64,000 bases of DNA. Source: Haliotis asinina (taxonomy: Eukaryota > Mollusca > Gastropoda > Lepetellida > Haliotidae). The stretch covers positions 39,455,001 to 39,519,000 of the forward strand of contig NC_090291.1 in assembly GCF_037392515.1 (NCBI RefSeq). The letters are read 5' to 3'. The notes under the pieces were generated by a model. The model worked only from the letters and a program-made list of their open reading frames with translations. It was not told where the DNA came from and made no database searches. Positions 13,111-24,689 of this stretch are shown here, one piece after another; position 1 is the stretch's first letter; the number at the start of each line of letters is the position of its first letter. A program made the translations under genes and the position numbers.

Positions 13111-13190
13111 CTTGTTGGGGAGTGAAAGAACGAAGTAGCTTTGGATTGTTGACTATGCCTCACAGTCTGCCGCAGCGTCTGTGGTAACGC
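13111..13190 (-). other. Probable non-coding first exon of the UNC93-like gene
   Basis: On the minus strand, CCCCAACAAG is followed by a perfect donor GTAAGT (13110-13105). A TATAAAAG box sits about 30 bases upstream of the proposed start, so a capped leader exon of about 80 bases is plausible. There is no ATG-initiated long frame in it, as expected for a leader. Its strand and position suit the gene whose coding exon begins with an acceptor at 6166. The exact 5' end is an estimate from the TATA spacing. Confidence 0.55.
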
Positions 13191-13211
13191 AGAAAGGCGA
13201 TTCTATCCTTC

Positions 13212-13219
13212 CTTTTATA
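13212..13219 (-). promoter_or_regulatory. TATA box (TATAAAAG) upstream of the leader exon
   Basis: TATAAAAG on the minus strand is followed about 100 bases later by a strong splice donor. A start site about 30 bases downstream would lie near 13189. This combination is the best promoter candidate in the window. Confidence 0.5.
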
Positions 13220-13229
13220 CAAGGCTCCG

Positions 13230-13965
13230 GTGGCCGATCGCATCAAAGTGGAGGAAAAGTCAGAATACATAGAAACAGATGACGTGACACATGCAAAACA
13301 TCTCTTCGGGGAACTCTAGGATGTATTTCTTCCAGTATGTGCAGATCTTTAATCAAATAATGCCATTTTCGTCATTCCTGTAAAGGCTTTGTTCTTACAC
13401 CGACACGATGTCGGAGAACCAGACACCCCTTCGATGAAAATAAACTGTTCCTCTAATCTTCCCACACTAGAGTCACATGACCAAAAGCTACAGCATTCAT
13501 CGTCCTTTCGCTCGGTTAAGAAATTCCTAGGGCAAGTATTCATTCAGGGTGTAAACATTCATGGGAAAGGACGATGTAGAGTGTAATGAGTTCGAGCGGA
13601 ACACGGCAGCATTTTTTTTACTCAAGAGTACGAATTGAATTTGAAAACCGCAGTGTCACTAAAGGAAAGAGTTCTGTTTTAAACTGGATTCGCTGACGAT
13701 CTCCATAAATCCCATTGTAATTTGCTAGGTCAATGCATTTTTTCTTTTGTTTTAAAAATATTCTTTTTTTATTTTATTTAATCTTGTATCACCACCGACG
13801 GTACTGCAAGATCATATGTTTTAGCACTTACCAAACCAAAAGAAGCGTGATATCAATGGCGGTTACAAGTTACAATTATTTCTCAAAGAACCAAGTAATG
13901 ATTTCAGAGATGTTTAATCGTGACGCATATCTCGCAATCAAGATTCCTTGTATCCAAACATGATA
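13230..13965. other. Upstream of the UNC93-like promoter; no gene seen
   Basis: This stretch has short open frames only, including a Phe-rich one created by T-rich sequence near 13733. I see no repeat family or splice pair here. Distal promoter elements are possible but cannot be read from sequence. Confidence 0.5.
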
Positions 13966-14131
13966 GGGGGGGGGTAGCCTAATGGTTAAAAGCGTCCGCT
14001 CGTCATGCCTGAAACCCGGGTTCGATTCCCCACAGGAGTACAGTGTGTGAAGGCCATTTCCTTTTGTCCACCGCTGTGCTATTTGTGGAAAATTGCTAAA
14101 AGTGGTGTAAAACCATACTCACTCACTCACT
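13966..14131 (+). repeat. SINE family A, tRNA-headed, near full length
   Basis: The head GGTAGCCTAATGGTTAAA holds an A-box-like sequence, and GGTTCGATTCCCC is a B box. These are followed by the body words GTGTGTGAAG and the 3' end ATTGCTAAAAGTGGTGTAAA-ACC, then ACTCACTCACTCAC. An RNA polymerase III promoter followed by an unrelated body and a short tandem tail is the standard SINE layout. Confidence 0.85.
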
Positions 14132-14145
14132 AAACAGGAGAGGCA

Positions 14146-14432
14146 TTAGTGAGTGAGTGAGTGAGTGAGTTTAGTTTTACGTCGCACTTAGCAATATTCC
14201 AGCTATATGGCGGTGGTCTGTAAATAATCGAGTCTGGACCAGACAATCCAGTGATCAACAACATGAGCATCGATCTGCGCAATGGGGAACCGATGACATG
14301 TGTCAACCAAGTCAGCTAGTCTGACCACCCGATCCCGTTAGTCGCCTCTTACGACAAGCATAGTCACCTTTTATGGCAAGCATGGGTTGCTGAAGGCCTG
14401 TTCTACCCCGGGACCTTCACGGGTCAGAGGCG
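14146..14432 (-). repeat. SINE family B, near full length
   Basis: Read on the minus strand it begins GACCCGTGAAGGTCCCGGGG, runs through GATCACTGGATTGTCTGGTC and TTTACAGACC, and ends with GGAATATTGCTAAG, GTAAAACTAAACTCAC and (TCAC)n. The 3' 40 bases match the 3' end of family A. Family A and B copies sit tail to tail here, separated by only a few bases. Confidence 0.85.
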
Positions 14433-14587
14433 TTAGTAATACTCTAGATGGAATGTGTTCAGATCTAAATCTGTTACAAAAGTGTTGAATTTGATAAACA
14501 GTGGTATCACCCAAATGACGATGGTGAACTTGGTTACTCCGAAAACTCGGTTTCCTGGTATTTGCGAAGATCCGGGTTTGAATTGAT

Positions 14588-14782
14588 CTTCAGTAACCTA
14601 TGCTTGTCGTAAGAGGCGACTATGCTTGTCGTAAGAGGCGACTATGCTTGTCGTCAGAGGCGACTAACGGGATCGGGTGATCAGGCTTTATGACTCGGTT
14701 GACAGAGGTCATCGGTTTCCATATGCGCAGGTCGATGCTCATGCTCTTGATCACTGGATTGTCTGGTCTAGACTCGATTCGG
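14588..14782 (+). repeat. SINE family B, 3'-truncated, with triplicated 5' segment
   Basis: The 5' part contains three tandem copies of a roughly 24-base unit CTATGCTTGTCGTAAGAGGC, whereas other copies have one or two related units. The element continues through CTGGATTGTCTGGTCTAGAC and then breaks off before the shared 3' tail. Confidence 0.8.
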
Positions 14783-15189
14783 AGACGTGGATGTGAAATC
14801 TACGAAAAACACCCCGTACCTTTAATTCGTTGATCCAAATGTTTCCTAGTCAACGCATATATTCCTGATCACGTTCCGGTCTGGAATAACGAGGTTTGGC
14901 GGTATCGAAATATCTCTCCTTCAGTATATCGACTGCGTGATAGTGTGGATGTAACGATGCAAGACTGCGTTCAGCTGACATCAGCTGATGGCCTGTAGAG
15001 CGTCAATCGATACATATATTAGTTTTTGTCAGCCGCGTCCGTCTCCAAACACTGCACTGTACAGCAATGTTGGAGAGCTGGACGCCATGGTGACGACAGT
15101 GAAATGAACAGGCCGGTGGTCATCGTGCCATAGACATAACATACTTGACATTATATTCGCCATATTCATAAATGATGTCCATGGTGATC

Positions 15190-15355
15190 TTGTCTCAGGT
15201 TGTCTCACTGTCCCTGAACCGCATTATTTTCACCCCCGTCCAGCCCATTCTGCGATGCTGAATCCCTAAATGAAGCAAGTCTAGCGTTTCTCAGATTCTA
15301 CAATCACCATCACAGTGGGGCTCCTTCTAAAATTTAAAAGGATTTTTTGGTTTGT
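15190..15355 (+). repeat. Single end of inverted-repeat family T
   Basis: It shares with the right arm of the element at 10915-11640 the words TGTCTCACTGTCCCTG, GCATTATTTTCACCC, ATGAAGCAAGTCTAGC and GGGGCTCCTTCTAAAATTT. No partner end was found nearby, so this is probably a truncated or solo end. Confidence 0.6.
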
Positions 15356-15430
15356 ATAAATCTGATATACATGCAGAAACTACGAGCTAGTCTAGTATTA
15401 AGTGGTGACTTTGGTTTTTCATTGTTTTTG

Positions 15431-15594
15431 AGTGAGGGAGTATGGTTTTACTCCACTTTTATCAATATTCCAACAATATCACAGCGGGGAATACAAGAGA
15501 TGGGATTCACACACTGTACCCATGATGAGAATCGAACCCGGATCCTCAGCGTGACAAGTAAATGCTTCACTTCTACTCTACCACCTCGCCGCTT
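15431..15594 (-). repeat. SINE family A, near full length
   Basis: On the minus strand it has the reverse of GAATCGAACCCGGATCC (B box), the words TTCACACACTGTACCCAT and the 3' tail next to GAGTGAGGGAGT. The A-box region is mutated. It lies in a stretch with no supported gene. Confidence 0.75.
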
Positions 15595-15659
15595 TGAAAG
15601 GTATTACATTTAGAGGTGTCAACTTCCAGAGGAAAAGAGAAAACAGTTCCCAATCGAAG

Positions 15660-16815
15660 CCATAACAAACACAGTACTTTTATTTCTAGAATATTGTTAA
15701 AGCCACACCGCTACATATATCTGAACAAACGAAACCAAGTCAGTAACTGATAGCAACATTACTCAGTGTCCAGGTGGGTCTGTTATGTTTAATTAAGTTG
15801 TTGAGGCTGGTTCATGCATATTACTTCAATGGAATTGCTCTGTACAAAACACACCTAAGACGTGACAAGAAATACTTCCATAGAATATCTACATAGAAAC
15901 AGAAGTTTTTCGAAAGTTTTCTTTAACTTTCATTTAATGAATTAAAGAAGATGCCGTTTTCATAAAAATATCTAAATATGTCACAACAAAAAAGAAACTT
16001 GCGTCATGACGGATGTAGGAGGACTCACTAGACAAGTGTGTACCGCGTAACCGCAGATTTCACGTACAATTTGATCCCAAACCGCGTGATGGCAAATGGG
16101 ATAGGCTTTGAGCACCTGCTTGTACTTTACCCCCAACTACACAATGCGCATAGTCACGCATTACCGTTTTTAATGGGGGAAGTGTTTATTACTAGGAAAT
16201 CGTACATACATGATTTCGATGTTATGGTTTCCTAATCTACTCTGACGGAAATATGTTGCCATAGAAACAGTAACGCTTGGAGTATTTGAGCATTTCAGAC
16301 GATGGATGGCAAGCCGTTAAATTTTCGCATGATTTTGTGGAGTTTCTTTTTCTTGCAAAGTCCCGCATTAAAATGAATATCAACTTATGAACACACGGGG
16401 TCATGGCTCTTGGTGGGGTGGTATCCGGTTGGGTGGAATGGGTGGCACTTTTGTATAGACCTATTGCGAAAACGGGCATACCTGACCTTCCCAATCGTTC
16501 AGGACACAGCCATACAGACCCTGCAACGAATATACTAACCGGCAAAAGAAACGATACCAAGTCGAAAACGACAAACCACGACTGTGAAAAAGGACAGTGA
16601 ATTTTAATAACAGGTATATGGGCAACATGCACTCAGTCATGTCATCGGGGTAGTAACCTCTGCAGGCCTAGAATATGTGGCAAGTCTAGATTACCACAGG
16701 TTCAGTAACACAAACATAAAACATTTCTGAAAATGAGATCTGTGGACCCCTTTTCATCATATCTTATGATTATAATTTAGGAACCGTTTTTCCCCTGTAG
16801 AATATGTATATTTCA
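15660..16815. other. Gene-free stretch
   Basis: AT-rich unique-looking sequence with short open frames only. The largest (16632-16237, minus) has no recognisable domain, poor composition for a mollusc protein and no convincing splice sites. Confidence 0.45.
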
Positions 16816-16819
16816 GGGA

Positions 16820-17001
16820 GACCCATAAAAGGCGACTATGCTTGTTGTAAGAGACGACGAACACATGTCATCTGTTCAATTTCGTAGATCGATGCTTATG
16901 TTGTTGATCACTGGATTGTCTGGTCCAGACTCGGTTATTTACAGACCGCCGCCACATAGCTGGAATATTCGGCGTAAAACTAAACTCACTCACTCACTCA
17001 T
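16820..17001 (+). repeat. SINE family B, internally shortened
   Basis: It contains ATAAAAGGCGACTATGCTTG, GATCACTGGATTGTCTGGTC, TTATTTACAGACCGCCGCC and the 3' tail GGCGTAAAACTAAACTCAC with (TCAC)n. About 60 bases of the middle are missing. Confidence 0.85.
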
Positions 17002-17635
17002 TTCAGAGATTACATACTAACATAGACACTCATCTGAGGACGCAACATCTCATAATGAACTTGGTGCCAACGTGAACCTGAATACAGGCAAAGCAATCAA
17101 AGCCCAAGTCGTTATGACATTCATGATTTACAGATATATTTTTCAGTTTCATTGGAACGATGCGATGTCACGAGCAACTTGGCTCGTCTTCCACACACTT
17201 TGTATCAACATGACGGTTGACTCTTGCAAGAAGTCGTAACCATGGAAACGATGCCATATTTAGTTGAATATGACTCAGGATTGTTAATTGTTGTGAACAA
17301 CACGCCATTTGTTGTTAGCCACGTGAAATTATCAATTACAGGAGGGAACGTAGCAAACATATCCCGATCTGTAATCTGGCTTTCTGTCGCCCAGCTGGAG
17401 AAATATATACCATCCATAAAAAGCAGGGGATGTTCTATTTAGCGAGCATACCACTAGCCAGTGCGTATGAGAAAATTTATTATATATCAGTACGAAAGAA
17501 ACATTTCCTAAGGAATTGAATAAATTGTCATATTTCCCTTGATATTTCATCATCTGTTTTCTCCTTGGCTTCATCATTTGCATGTTATCAATCTTGAAAA
17601 TCCAATATGCCCTACTTCTCTAATGGTATCTTTAA

Positions 17636-17795
17636 TTTTGATTGTAACAAATAAGTCCATTTTATTTGAAAAGGAGCCCCGGGGTGACCAGAAATCCGGA
17701 ATCTTGTGAAATCTAGTCTTGCTTCATTTAGGGTTTTAGCATTGCAGGGAGGAGTAGGCAGTAGTGAAAACAATGTGGTTCAGGAACTGGAGGGA
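17636..17795 (-). repeat. Single end of inverted-repeat family T
   Basis: Read on the minus strand it matches the ends at 10915-11640 and 15190-15355: ATGAAGCAAGACTAGATTT, then GGGGCTCCTTTTCAAATAA, then TTATTTGTTACAATC. No matching opposite end was seen to its right. Confidence 0.6.
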
Positions 17796-17799
17796 AGAC

Positions 17800-19050
17800 A
17801 AGTATCACGGTAGTCGAACATATATTTCGGTTCATTTTGACACCAGTCAATACATCTAGTGAGTTTACGAAAATGGTCCCTTGGTGCTCGGGACAGAATG
17901 AAACATAGTATGACACACATATAGGCGTTTGAAGTATGTGACCTAGTGCAAACATGAGTCAACATCAAGAAGTCACGTGGTCGACAATGGTCTTGAGAAG
18001 CATAGATTAATTTGTGGATCTAAATATAAACCTCAATTTTAAGTAGATCATGGACTCTGGAGGTCACGTGCACTGCTAGGAAATTGCTGATCCAGCGAAA
18101 GTGCAAAGGTTGAGCCTTCTTTTGCGGGTGATGGGTTGGATGTGTGTGTGCGTGCGTGCGTGTGTCGTGCGGGGGAGAATTAATGTATGTGTGTATGTGT
18201 TTGTAAAGGTCATTGTTAGTTGCGGTTTTTGTAAATGGGTCATAGATGGGGTGGGGACAGGGTGGAGAGAGAGGTCGGACATGTTGTTGCCATGTTGTTG
18301 TTAAACCATGAGGAGTACCCAAAGTCTTCATCATACTAAACTTTCTATCGAATACACTCTAGAAACATATTCAACCTGCTTTCTACCACTATCTGCTCCA
18401 GATAATGAAATGCTGTGATATTGTTAAAAAGGCATCGTTGTCAAACAGTATGAGGGAGAGACGTCACTGCCAGTATAAAGCAAGATATGGGTTTAAGCAC
18501 CGCACGCACGCACGCACACACACGTCGATGTAAAAGTTAGAGTTTGTACATTTTGTCGTTATACTGATTTTGAAGAAGAAACTTATTTTACGCTTGATTG
18601 CCCTATACCATTTAGAATACACTCAATGCCTTTTCACGATATGGCTGAAAATTGCCCATGTAGCGTTCAATATTCACACAGAGATCTTAATTAACTATTC
18701 CCAATATGTTGAATATTTATTTTCTACATTCTCATTAGTGTAATAGCACATTTTCCAGTACAGCTACATCACCACCAACGCCACGCTGTATGTTATTGCT
18801 TGTTATGAAACGTACTTGGACTATGGACTTTATACAAAATAGATGTATTATCCATAATTAGATGTATCCTAGCAACAGCGCAGGGATGTTCAGCTGACCT
18901 TGTTAGACACTGCTTCGCGTCTGATCGCAGTTTCTTATAAAAGACGTCACGTGATATCCTGTCCATTGTTAATATTAGCTGTCTGCTCTTGACATCAATG
19001 CGCTTTCCGTTCTACCTTGCCATCTGTTCAACGTATTTATGTGATAACTA
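17800..19050. other. Gene-free stretch with GT/GC dinucleotide patches
   Basis: It contains short GTGC/GTGT patches (18138-18205) and a GCAC/CACA patch (18502-18524). The frames that run through them are compositional. Nothing else was identified. Confidence 0.5.
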
Positions 19051-19054
19051 TTTG

Positions 19055-19440
19055 CACCCAGGGCCCGGTCTACAAAGCGAACTTAGCACCATGGTCTATT
19101 TAACGCCTATAATACAGACCTACTCTGTCCTGAGGTCGCTTTATGACTCTAGGCCCATTGTCCCATTGTCCACAAAACGGTCGTAGTAATAAGATGATCG
19201 GAAGTTCCATACTTCATCATAGACTTACGACAGTCGGTTTGTTGAACGGGACCACGACAAAGAGATCGTAGTGCTAAGATGATCGTAACTCCAATACTAC
19301 AGCTTAGACTTACGACAGTCGGTTTGTTGAACGGGACCACGACAAAGAGATCGTAGTGCTAAGATGATCGTAACTCCCATACTTTAACATAGACTTACGA
19401 CTGTCGTGCGCTACGATGACATTGAGGAAAGGGCCCCAGA
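19055..19440. repeat. Hairpin-unit repeat (family H), three to four tandem units
   Basis: Units of about 90-110 bases carry the arm GATCGTAGTGCTAAGATGAT and its complement-like arm CATAGACTTACGACTGTCG around a short centre. Units are joined by GGACCACGACAAAGA-type linkers and edged by GGGCCC. Each unit can fold back on itself, and the run is tandem in one orientation. Confidence 0.75.
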
Positions 19441-19814
19441 ACGCCAGGATTTCCCTCTTTAATGTCTAATGCCTGGATGCCTTATTCTATTTTTGGTTTT
19501 AAGTGTGACATTAGAAAGGTATTAGATCAAGGGATTTGCTCTTCAAAGTCTAGTGTTTTGATGCCATATATGTTTTAGCTGCAAATTGGATTCACTTCTT
19601 CCTTTGTAACGTGACAGTTTGACAATGGAGTAGCAGGAACAGAACATCCATCTTGATTGCGATGAAAGAAATTGTTTGAAGAAGTCAACTTCTGACAGCG
19701 ATTTGTCGTCCTTGACCTTGGGATGTAACGAATGAGGACAAATTGGTAGTCTGATATAACGACTATAGGCAGATATTACGAAAAGAAAAACGTGCACAGA
19801 TCTATGTGCGAAAT

Positions 19815-20115
19815 AGTTTCCAAATTTTGCTGAAACTTACTAGTTCACAAAATAATTCACTAGCCCAAGATTTGAATGTAGAAACTCAGAAATAGACTAC
19901 ACAAAGTAAAATCCCATAATTATGAGACCGCTTTGCGTCATTTAAAAGTGTATTGTACCTTAACAAGTCGGAGAGAGTGGTATATTCAAATAATGTCCTC
20001 AAGATATTTCACTAGCCGGTTGGGCCAGTGACTGTGGAGATTTAGTGGCCCGAGTGGATTGTTACTTGCCACTGGCCCGACTGGATTTTTACTTGCCACT
20101 GGCTAGAGGATATTT
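19815..20115. repeat. Dispersed repeat, partner of 59470-59780
   Basis: Both copies contain CAAAATAATTCACTAGCC-type sequence near the left and, near the right, GGCCAG-GACTGTGGAGATT followed by (T/A)CTGGCC-rich words and GGATTTTTACT-GCCA. Internal similarity is lower. The family was not recognised. Confidence 0.5.
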
Positions 20116-20354
20116 CGCACACTCGGAGAGATACAGTGAATACAGGGTATGTTACGAACAGGACAGCACGAAAAGTCGGATATAGCGAATGTCGTAGGAA
20201 CAAGCGAATACAGGAACAGCTCGAATAACGGATACGCAGAGCATAGGAGGATATGATAAAGGGCAACACAGATAGCAGGGTATAGGACATAAGAAGAATA
20301 TAAAGAACAGCGGGTTAACATGAATAGAGGGATAATGCAAATATATCCAGCTGA

Positions 20355-20998
20355 TACTCGTCAAACTATTGATTACACAACACTCTCTTTTCCTGTTGAC
20401 TGGGTTGTGTCCTATTGCGCAACGTAGTCCATAACCAGTCAAGAATTTTGATACCTACCCATTTAATGTAATATATAACTATTAATCAGTATTGTTTGAT
20501 ACATCTAATAACTTGTATATTGCAACACTACCCTCCTTCTAATTTCTTGTAAACACGTCGTGCATCATGTTCTGTCGTACAGCGTGCTCTTACAAACGGA
20601 CCTCGTGGAAATCTCAAGACGAAGCTCGGCCGGTAGAAATGTCTTTTGCAACCTTGATATTATTAGAGTGACATTGTACGTTACAAAAATAAATTCAATA
20701 AGCGCAGTGATAGGTGTAATCTGGGAGCCAGATGAATTGTGAATCATTGTGCGACTTCTTCCAACAGGGGCAGTCTGTGACGTCTTAGTGAACGACAAAC
20801 CTCAATATAAAATATACGAAATACGATGATTTTAAACTTAAAAATTCAATTCAATTTGTAAAGACCAATTTCTTATGAAACAAGGACTTGGAATTCAGTG
20901 TAACCATGGTTGTTTGTAGTGTCTCTTTTCACTTTTACACGAGAAAATTCGGATCGGTCATTGTCTGAATTGGTTAATGAGACTGATGTTCCGGTTTG
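20355..20998 (+). repeat. Long dispersed repeat, copy 1 (partner 54446-55101)
   Basis: About 645 bases align colinearly and in the same orientation with 54446-55101. Shared blocks include GATTACACAACA, CAGCGTGCTCT, TGGAAATCTCAA, AACGTCTTAGT-like sequence, GGAATTCAGTGTAACCAT and GTTTGTAGTGTCTC. Neither copy has a long open frame. Degenerate GAATACAG-type minisatellite sequence borders copy 1 on both sides (about 20140-20340 and 21040-21340). Confidence 0.8.
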
Positions 20999-21672
20999 AA
21001 GGACAACACTAATTGTCGTTTAAACGGAACATGGGGTGATGTATCGAATTCGAGTATAAGATGAACAGCGGGATACAGCGAAACCAGTAGGATGTGACAT
21101 ATAGAGGCACAACAGGATTAATTGAATATATTGAATACAGTAGGGTTTAAAGGAAGAGGACAACATGAATTGTTGGGTACATGGTATACAGTACGATTTA
21201 CTGAAGAGGACAACGTGAATTTCTGGAGACATTCATCTGCCGAACTCTAACAATATTGAATGAAGCAGGGTTTATATATTGAATAGGCAACATGAATAGT
21301 TAGTAGAATGAATGAATATACTGTAGAATATTACGAATGGAAATACATCAGGAAAGTTACATACAGCAGGTAATAAGGTTTACATTGGGTTCCACGTTCT
21401 AAATCTGCAGTGATAATAGGCGCCTAATTTCCTGAAAATCATAATGATGATTCATGTTTATTCGTAAACGTTTTTTTTGAGGGAGTGAATGTTCTTTGTC
21501 GTTTCAGTCGGCTTATAAAAACTATATCACGACTCCCAGTCAATATTCGAGGTTACAACACACAAAACACAACGATCCAAACAATCTGATCACCATGACA
21601 CCCAATCAACAAATGGCACTGATCCCAACCACCTAATCCTTTCCAGTCGCATTTTACGATAAAAAACTGGGA

Positions 21673-21820
21673 TGAATGAGTGAGAATGCTTTTACGCTGC
21701 TTTCAGCAATACGTCAGCAATATCACGGCTGCAGACACCAGAACTGGGCGTGACACATTGTACCCATGTGGGAAAAGAATCTGGGATGAGCGAATGCCTT
21801 CATCACTAGGCTGCAGATGG
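21673..21820 (-). repeat. SINE family A, degenerate
   Basis: Reading the minus strand, the body words matching ACACATTGTACCCATGTGG and the 3' end near GAATGAGTGAG are kept. The B box is mutated (AAAAGAATCTGGG in plus-strand reading). Confidence 0.7.
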
Positions 21821-22064
21821 GCCCCGATACACATAAAATATCAAAGACATCACTTGTTACTCCCTGGAATCTCAACTGATATCTGATACAGACATGGTTA
21901 TAAAGAACTGACGGATATAACCACCTGTATCGTCCCGACCATAGTCGTTACATGGTTGAAACAATGCCGATGTCGCGTTAATTTTTAACTCACTCATTCG
22001 TCCCGACCACTTTCTTCATACATTAGACAAAAGACCTATTATGAACTGCGTGTATAACGAAGAA

Positions 22065-22142
22065 TACTGAACAGCAAAAGAAACGCAACTTGTCAATTTT
22101 TAAATAGAAAACATAAACGTGCGTTTCTTTTGCTGTTAAGTA
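22065..22142. mobile_element. Minimal 78-bp MITE with Tc1/mariner-like ends
   Basis: The left end (22065-22089) reads TA then CTGAACAGCAAAAGAAACGC. The right end is its inverted copy GCGTTTCTTTTGCTGTTAAG followed by TA. The two arms match at about 22 of 24 positions and leave only about 28 bases between them. The flanking TA fits a Tc1/mariner target site. The ends resemble the start of the Tc1-type element at 50145 (CTGTGTCAAAAAGAAACTT), suggesting a related family. Confidence 0.75.
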
Positions 22143-22149
22143 TGTTATC

Positions 22150-23913
22150 AGCGTTAAATTTGGAATCGGCAAAACCGCAGTTTATCGTAATTAGAAGTAG
22201 TAGCAAATGAAACGTCTATCCAAATTTATACCCTACACTTGTATATTCTGAACCGGGATTTCCGGTGGACAGAATGAAACAATCGTCTCTTATACAGCTT
22301 CATTTTGGCTGTGGAGGATTGCGTTCCTACGATAGTTGGTGTAGATCAATGAATCGACCTGCTTCTACATCTTACCAACACCAAACCCTGCTTCTGGGGC
22401 TGAGTTGGTGAAGTTGGTTTTATGTCGCCGACAGCATTGTTTCTAACAATATCACACGAGGAACAACGGAAATTCGTTTCTAATATTTAATCCTTGTTGA
22501 GATGTTATTCCAAAGAAAACATCCCCCCACAAAAAACTCTAAACAATCTTTACTTTTTCCAAACCCCCAAATCTGAGAGGCATGTAATAGAAAACTTATT
22601 CACGATCAACCTCTACATCTCCTCATGTTAGATTATCACAATGCAAAATTAGTATGTTTTACTAAGGAATTATTTTATGCGGCCACGTGTCTAGGTTATA
22701 AACGCATCTATCCAATATGTATAGCTGTTTGCCAAAGCCGTACGGTTATTACAACACCAGATAACCCAAACAACCCTTAGATGTGTTTACTTGGATGTTA
22801 AACTATTTAAACGTGTGCATGCATGGAATATATTCACCAATTACCATTAGTTCATTACCACATTGGTAATCCTTTATAGTACGCCGAGGCCCCCCTCACA
22901 ACGACCTACATTCCGTTCATGCTCCCCATCCCTCTTCCTCAACCCGATAAGCTCACATGTATACTTATTCTTACATAATATACACCATTGTAACCTACAT
23001 ATAATAACCAACATGTGGGTCAGATGACCGACAGGTAGCTGACCCTTAAGTCGGGTTTGACCGCATTTGAGATATTGAGAACTGACCTGCATACCTTAAA
23101 AGGGCATTGGTATACTAACTTTCATGGTTGTCTCATTAGAATATTAGCTTAACCCCTTAATGTTTAATGTGAACGTTCGGATTTGATTTTATCCCAGAAC
23201 AGTACAATCCTTACTGTTATATAAACCCTGAAAAAATAGGCAAGAAAACCCATGCAAGTCTACCATATGTGGCAAGTCTAGATTTCTACACCTTCAGGAG
23301 ATTAGGTCTCAGGGCATATTTTCATTATAATATTTTTTATCATGAACTGTTTGTTTTCTGTAACATATGTCCATTTCAGAGACTAGTTGTTGTCCACAAA
23401 ATCCTCAACGTCTTTGATATCAGGCTCACGGCCAAAGTGACGGCGACAATGATAACTGTAATTATTCACTCATCCACTTTGCCCCAAAAGGACATTGTTT
23501 TCAGAATAACTGAGGGATGTTTTTGAATAAAAATGAAATTATCGACATGTTATTGGAACCCTACGGTATTGACATGTCTGATAATTTTTATCTCTCATCT
23601 ATAGCTTGTACGTGCTGACCCGCCATACGAGACAATATCAGTTGACAAGAACAAAATAATCAATTTGTTAAAGCCTCGTTATGTTTATTTAACACTTTAC
23701 ACATGATTTGTCTTAGACTGTCGCTTCGTCCCAGGAATAGTTTTAGTATTTATCTATCTAAAATCAAATCAAAATGAATCCAAGCATAGGCCTTTGTTTG
23801 AGACTGGAAGTAAGGCAATCTGGATTTGCCAAATCGTTCTGTGCTTGCGTAGGAGTCAGGTGTATCCTGCAACGTCCTGCAATGTGCGGGACACAGCAAC
23901 GTCCGGAACACTA
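22150..23913. other. Gene-free stretch
   Basis: It holds a weak family A SINE tail relic near 22410-22470 and AT-rich unique-looking sequence. The word GGCAAGTCTAGATT at 23270 also occurs at 16678 and may mark another decayed repeat. No exon was supported. Confidence 0.45.
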
Positions 23914-24251
23914 TGTGTCACCATGACTACCACGTTAAATAATGTGTCACTATGACAACCACGTTGGGTAATGTGTCACTATGAATGCTACGTTGAATAA
24001 CGTGTCACTGTGATTACCATCTTAAATAATGTGTGACCATGACTACCATATTGAATAATGTGTCACTATGACTACCATGTTGAATAATGTGTCACTATGA
24101 CTACCATGTTGAATAATGTGTCACTATGACTACCATGTTGAATGCCGTGTCAGTATGAGTATGACGTTGAATGCTGTTTTAAAATGACTACCAAGTGTCA
24201 CGCTGTGTCACGTTATCACTGTCACGTTCAATACGGAGTCACTATGACTAC
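23914..24251. repeat. 29-bp minisatellite, about 11-12 units
   Basis: The unit is GTGTCACTATGACTACC followed by ATGTTGAATAAT. The three central units (about 24055-24140) are nearly identical, while the outer units diverge increasingly toward both edges, the usual pattern of unequal exchange. Confidence 0.9.
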
Positions 24252-24689
24252 ATTTTTCAGACACCGAGTCGGTGGACAACCTGTTTAAATGTTGTGTTAA
24301 CTATATGAGTTTAAACCACTACTGAACCCCATCACCCACCAACTATACAGCTATACGCCAACCCCACCACGACATCCTTCAGACAGTAGAACCAGGTCGT
24401 GTACATTGAGCCAGGGGAATGTGAAGACCAGCGTTCGTGAGCATGGTCCTGCATTCTTCGTTTTCCGCGCTTATTTTCCGTCATCGAATACCGCCGTGAG
24501 TAACCTCTTCGGTGCGCTGACATTCATCACTCAACACAGAGGTTTTAAAAGATAACTTAAATGACCTACACTAAATAAATGACTAATGGTGTGTGCAAAG
24601 GTTCGTGAAAACACTGCACATTATGCAATTCCGTTGTTACAATAAATATTATAGTCAGCTCCATATATGTTTTAATTTCCAAACAGGCT

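Noticed and set aside
13966-14050. Possible genuine tRNA gene (A and B boxes)
   Set aside because: No acceptor-stem pairing or mature 3' end, and the same head with the same body recurs many times in the window, so it is a SINE.
24332-24523. Minus-strand 63-codon frame with basic composition
   Set aside because: No recognised domain, no convincing splice sites and no neighbouring exons.
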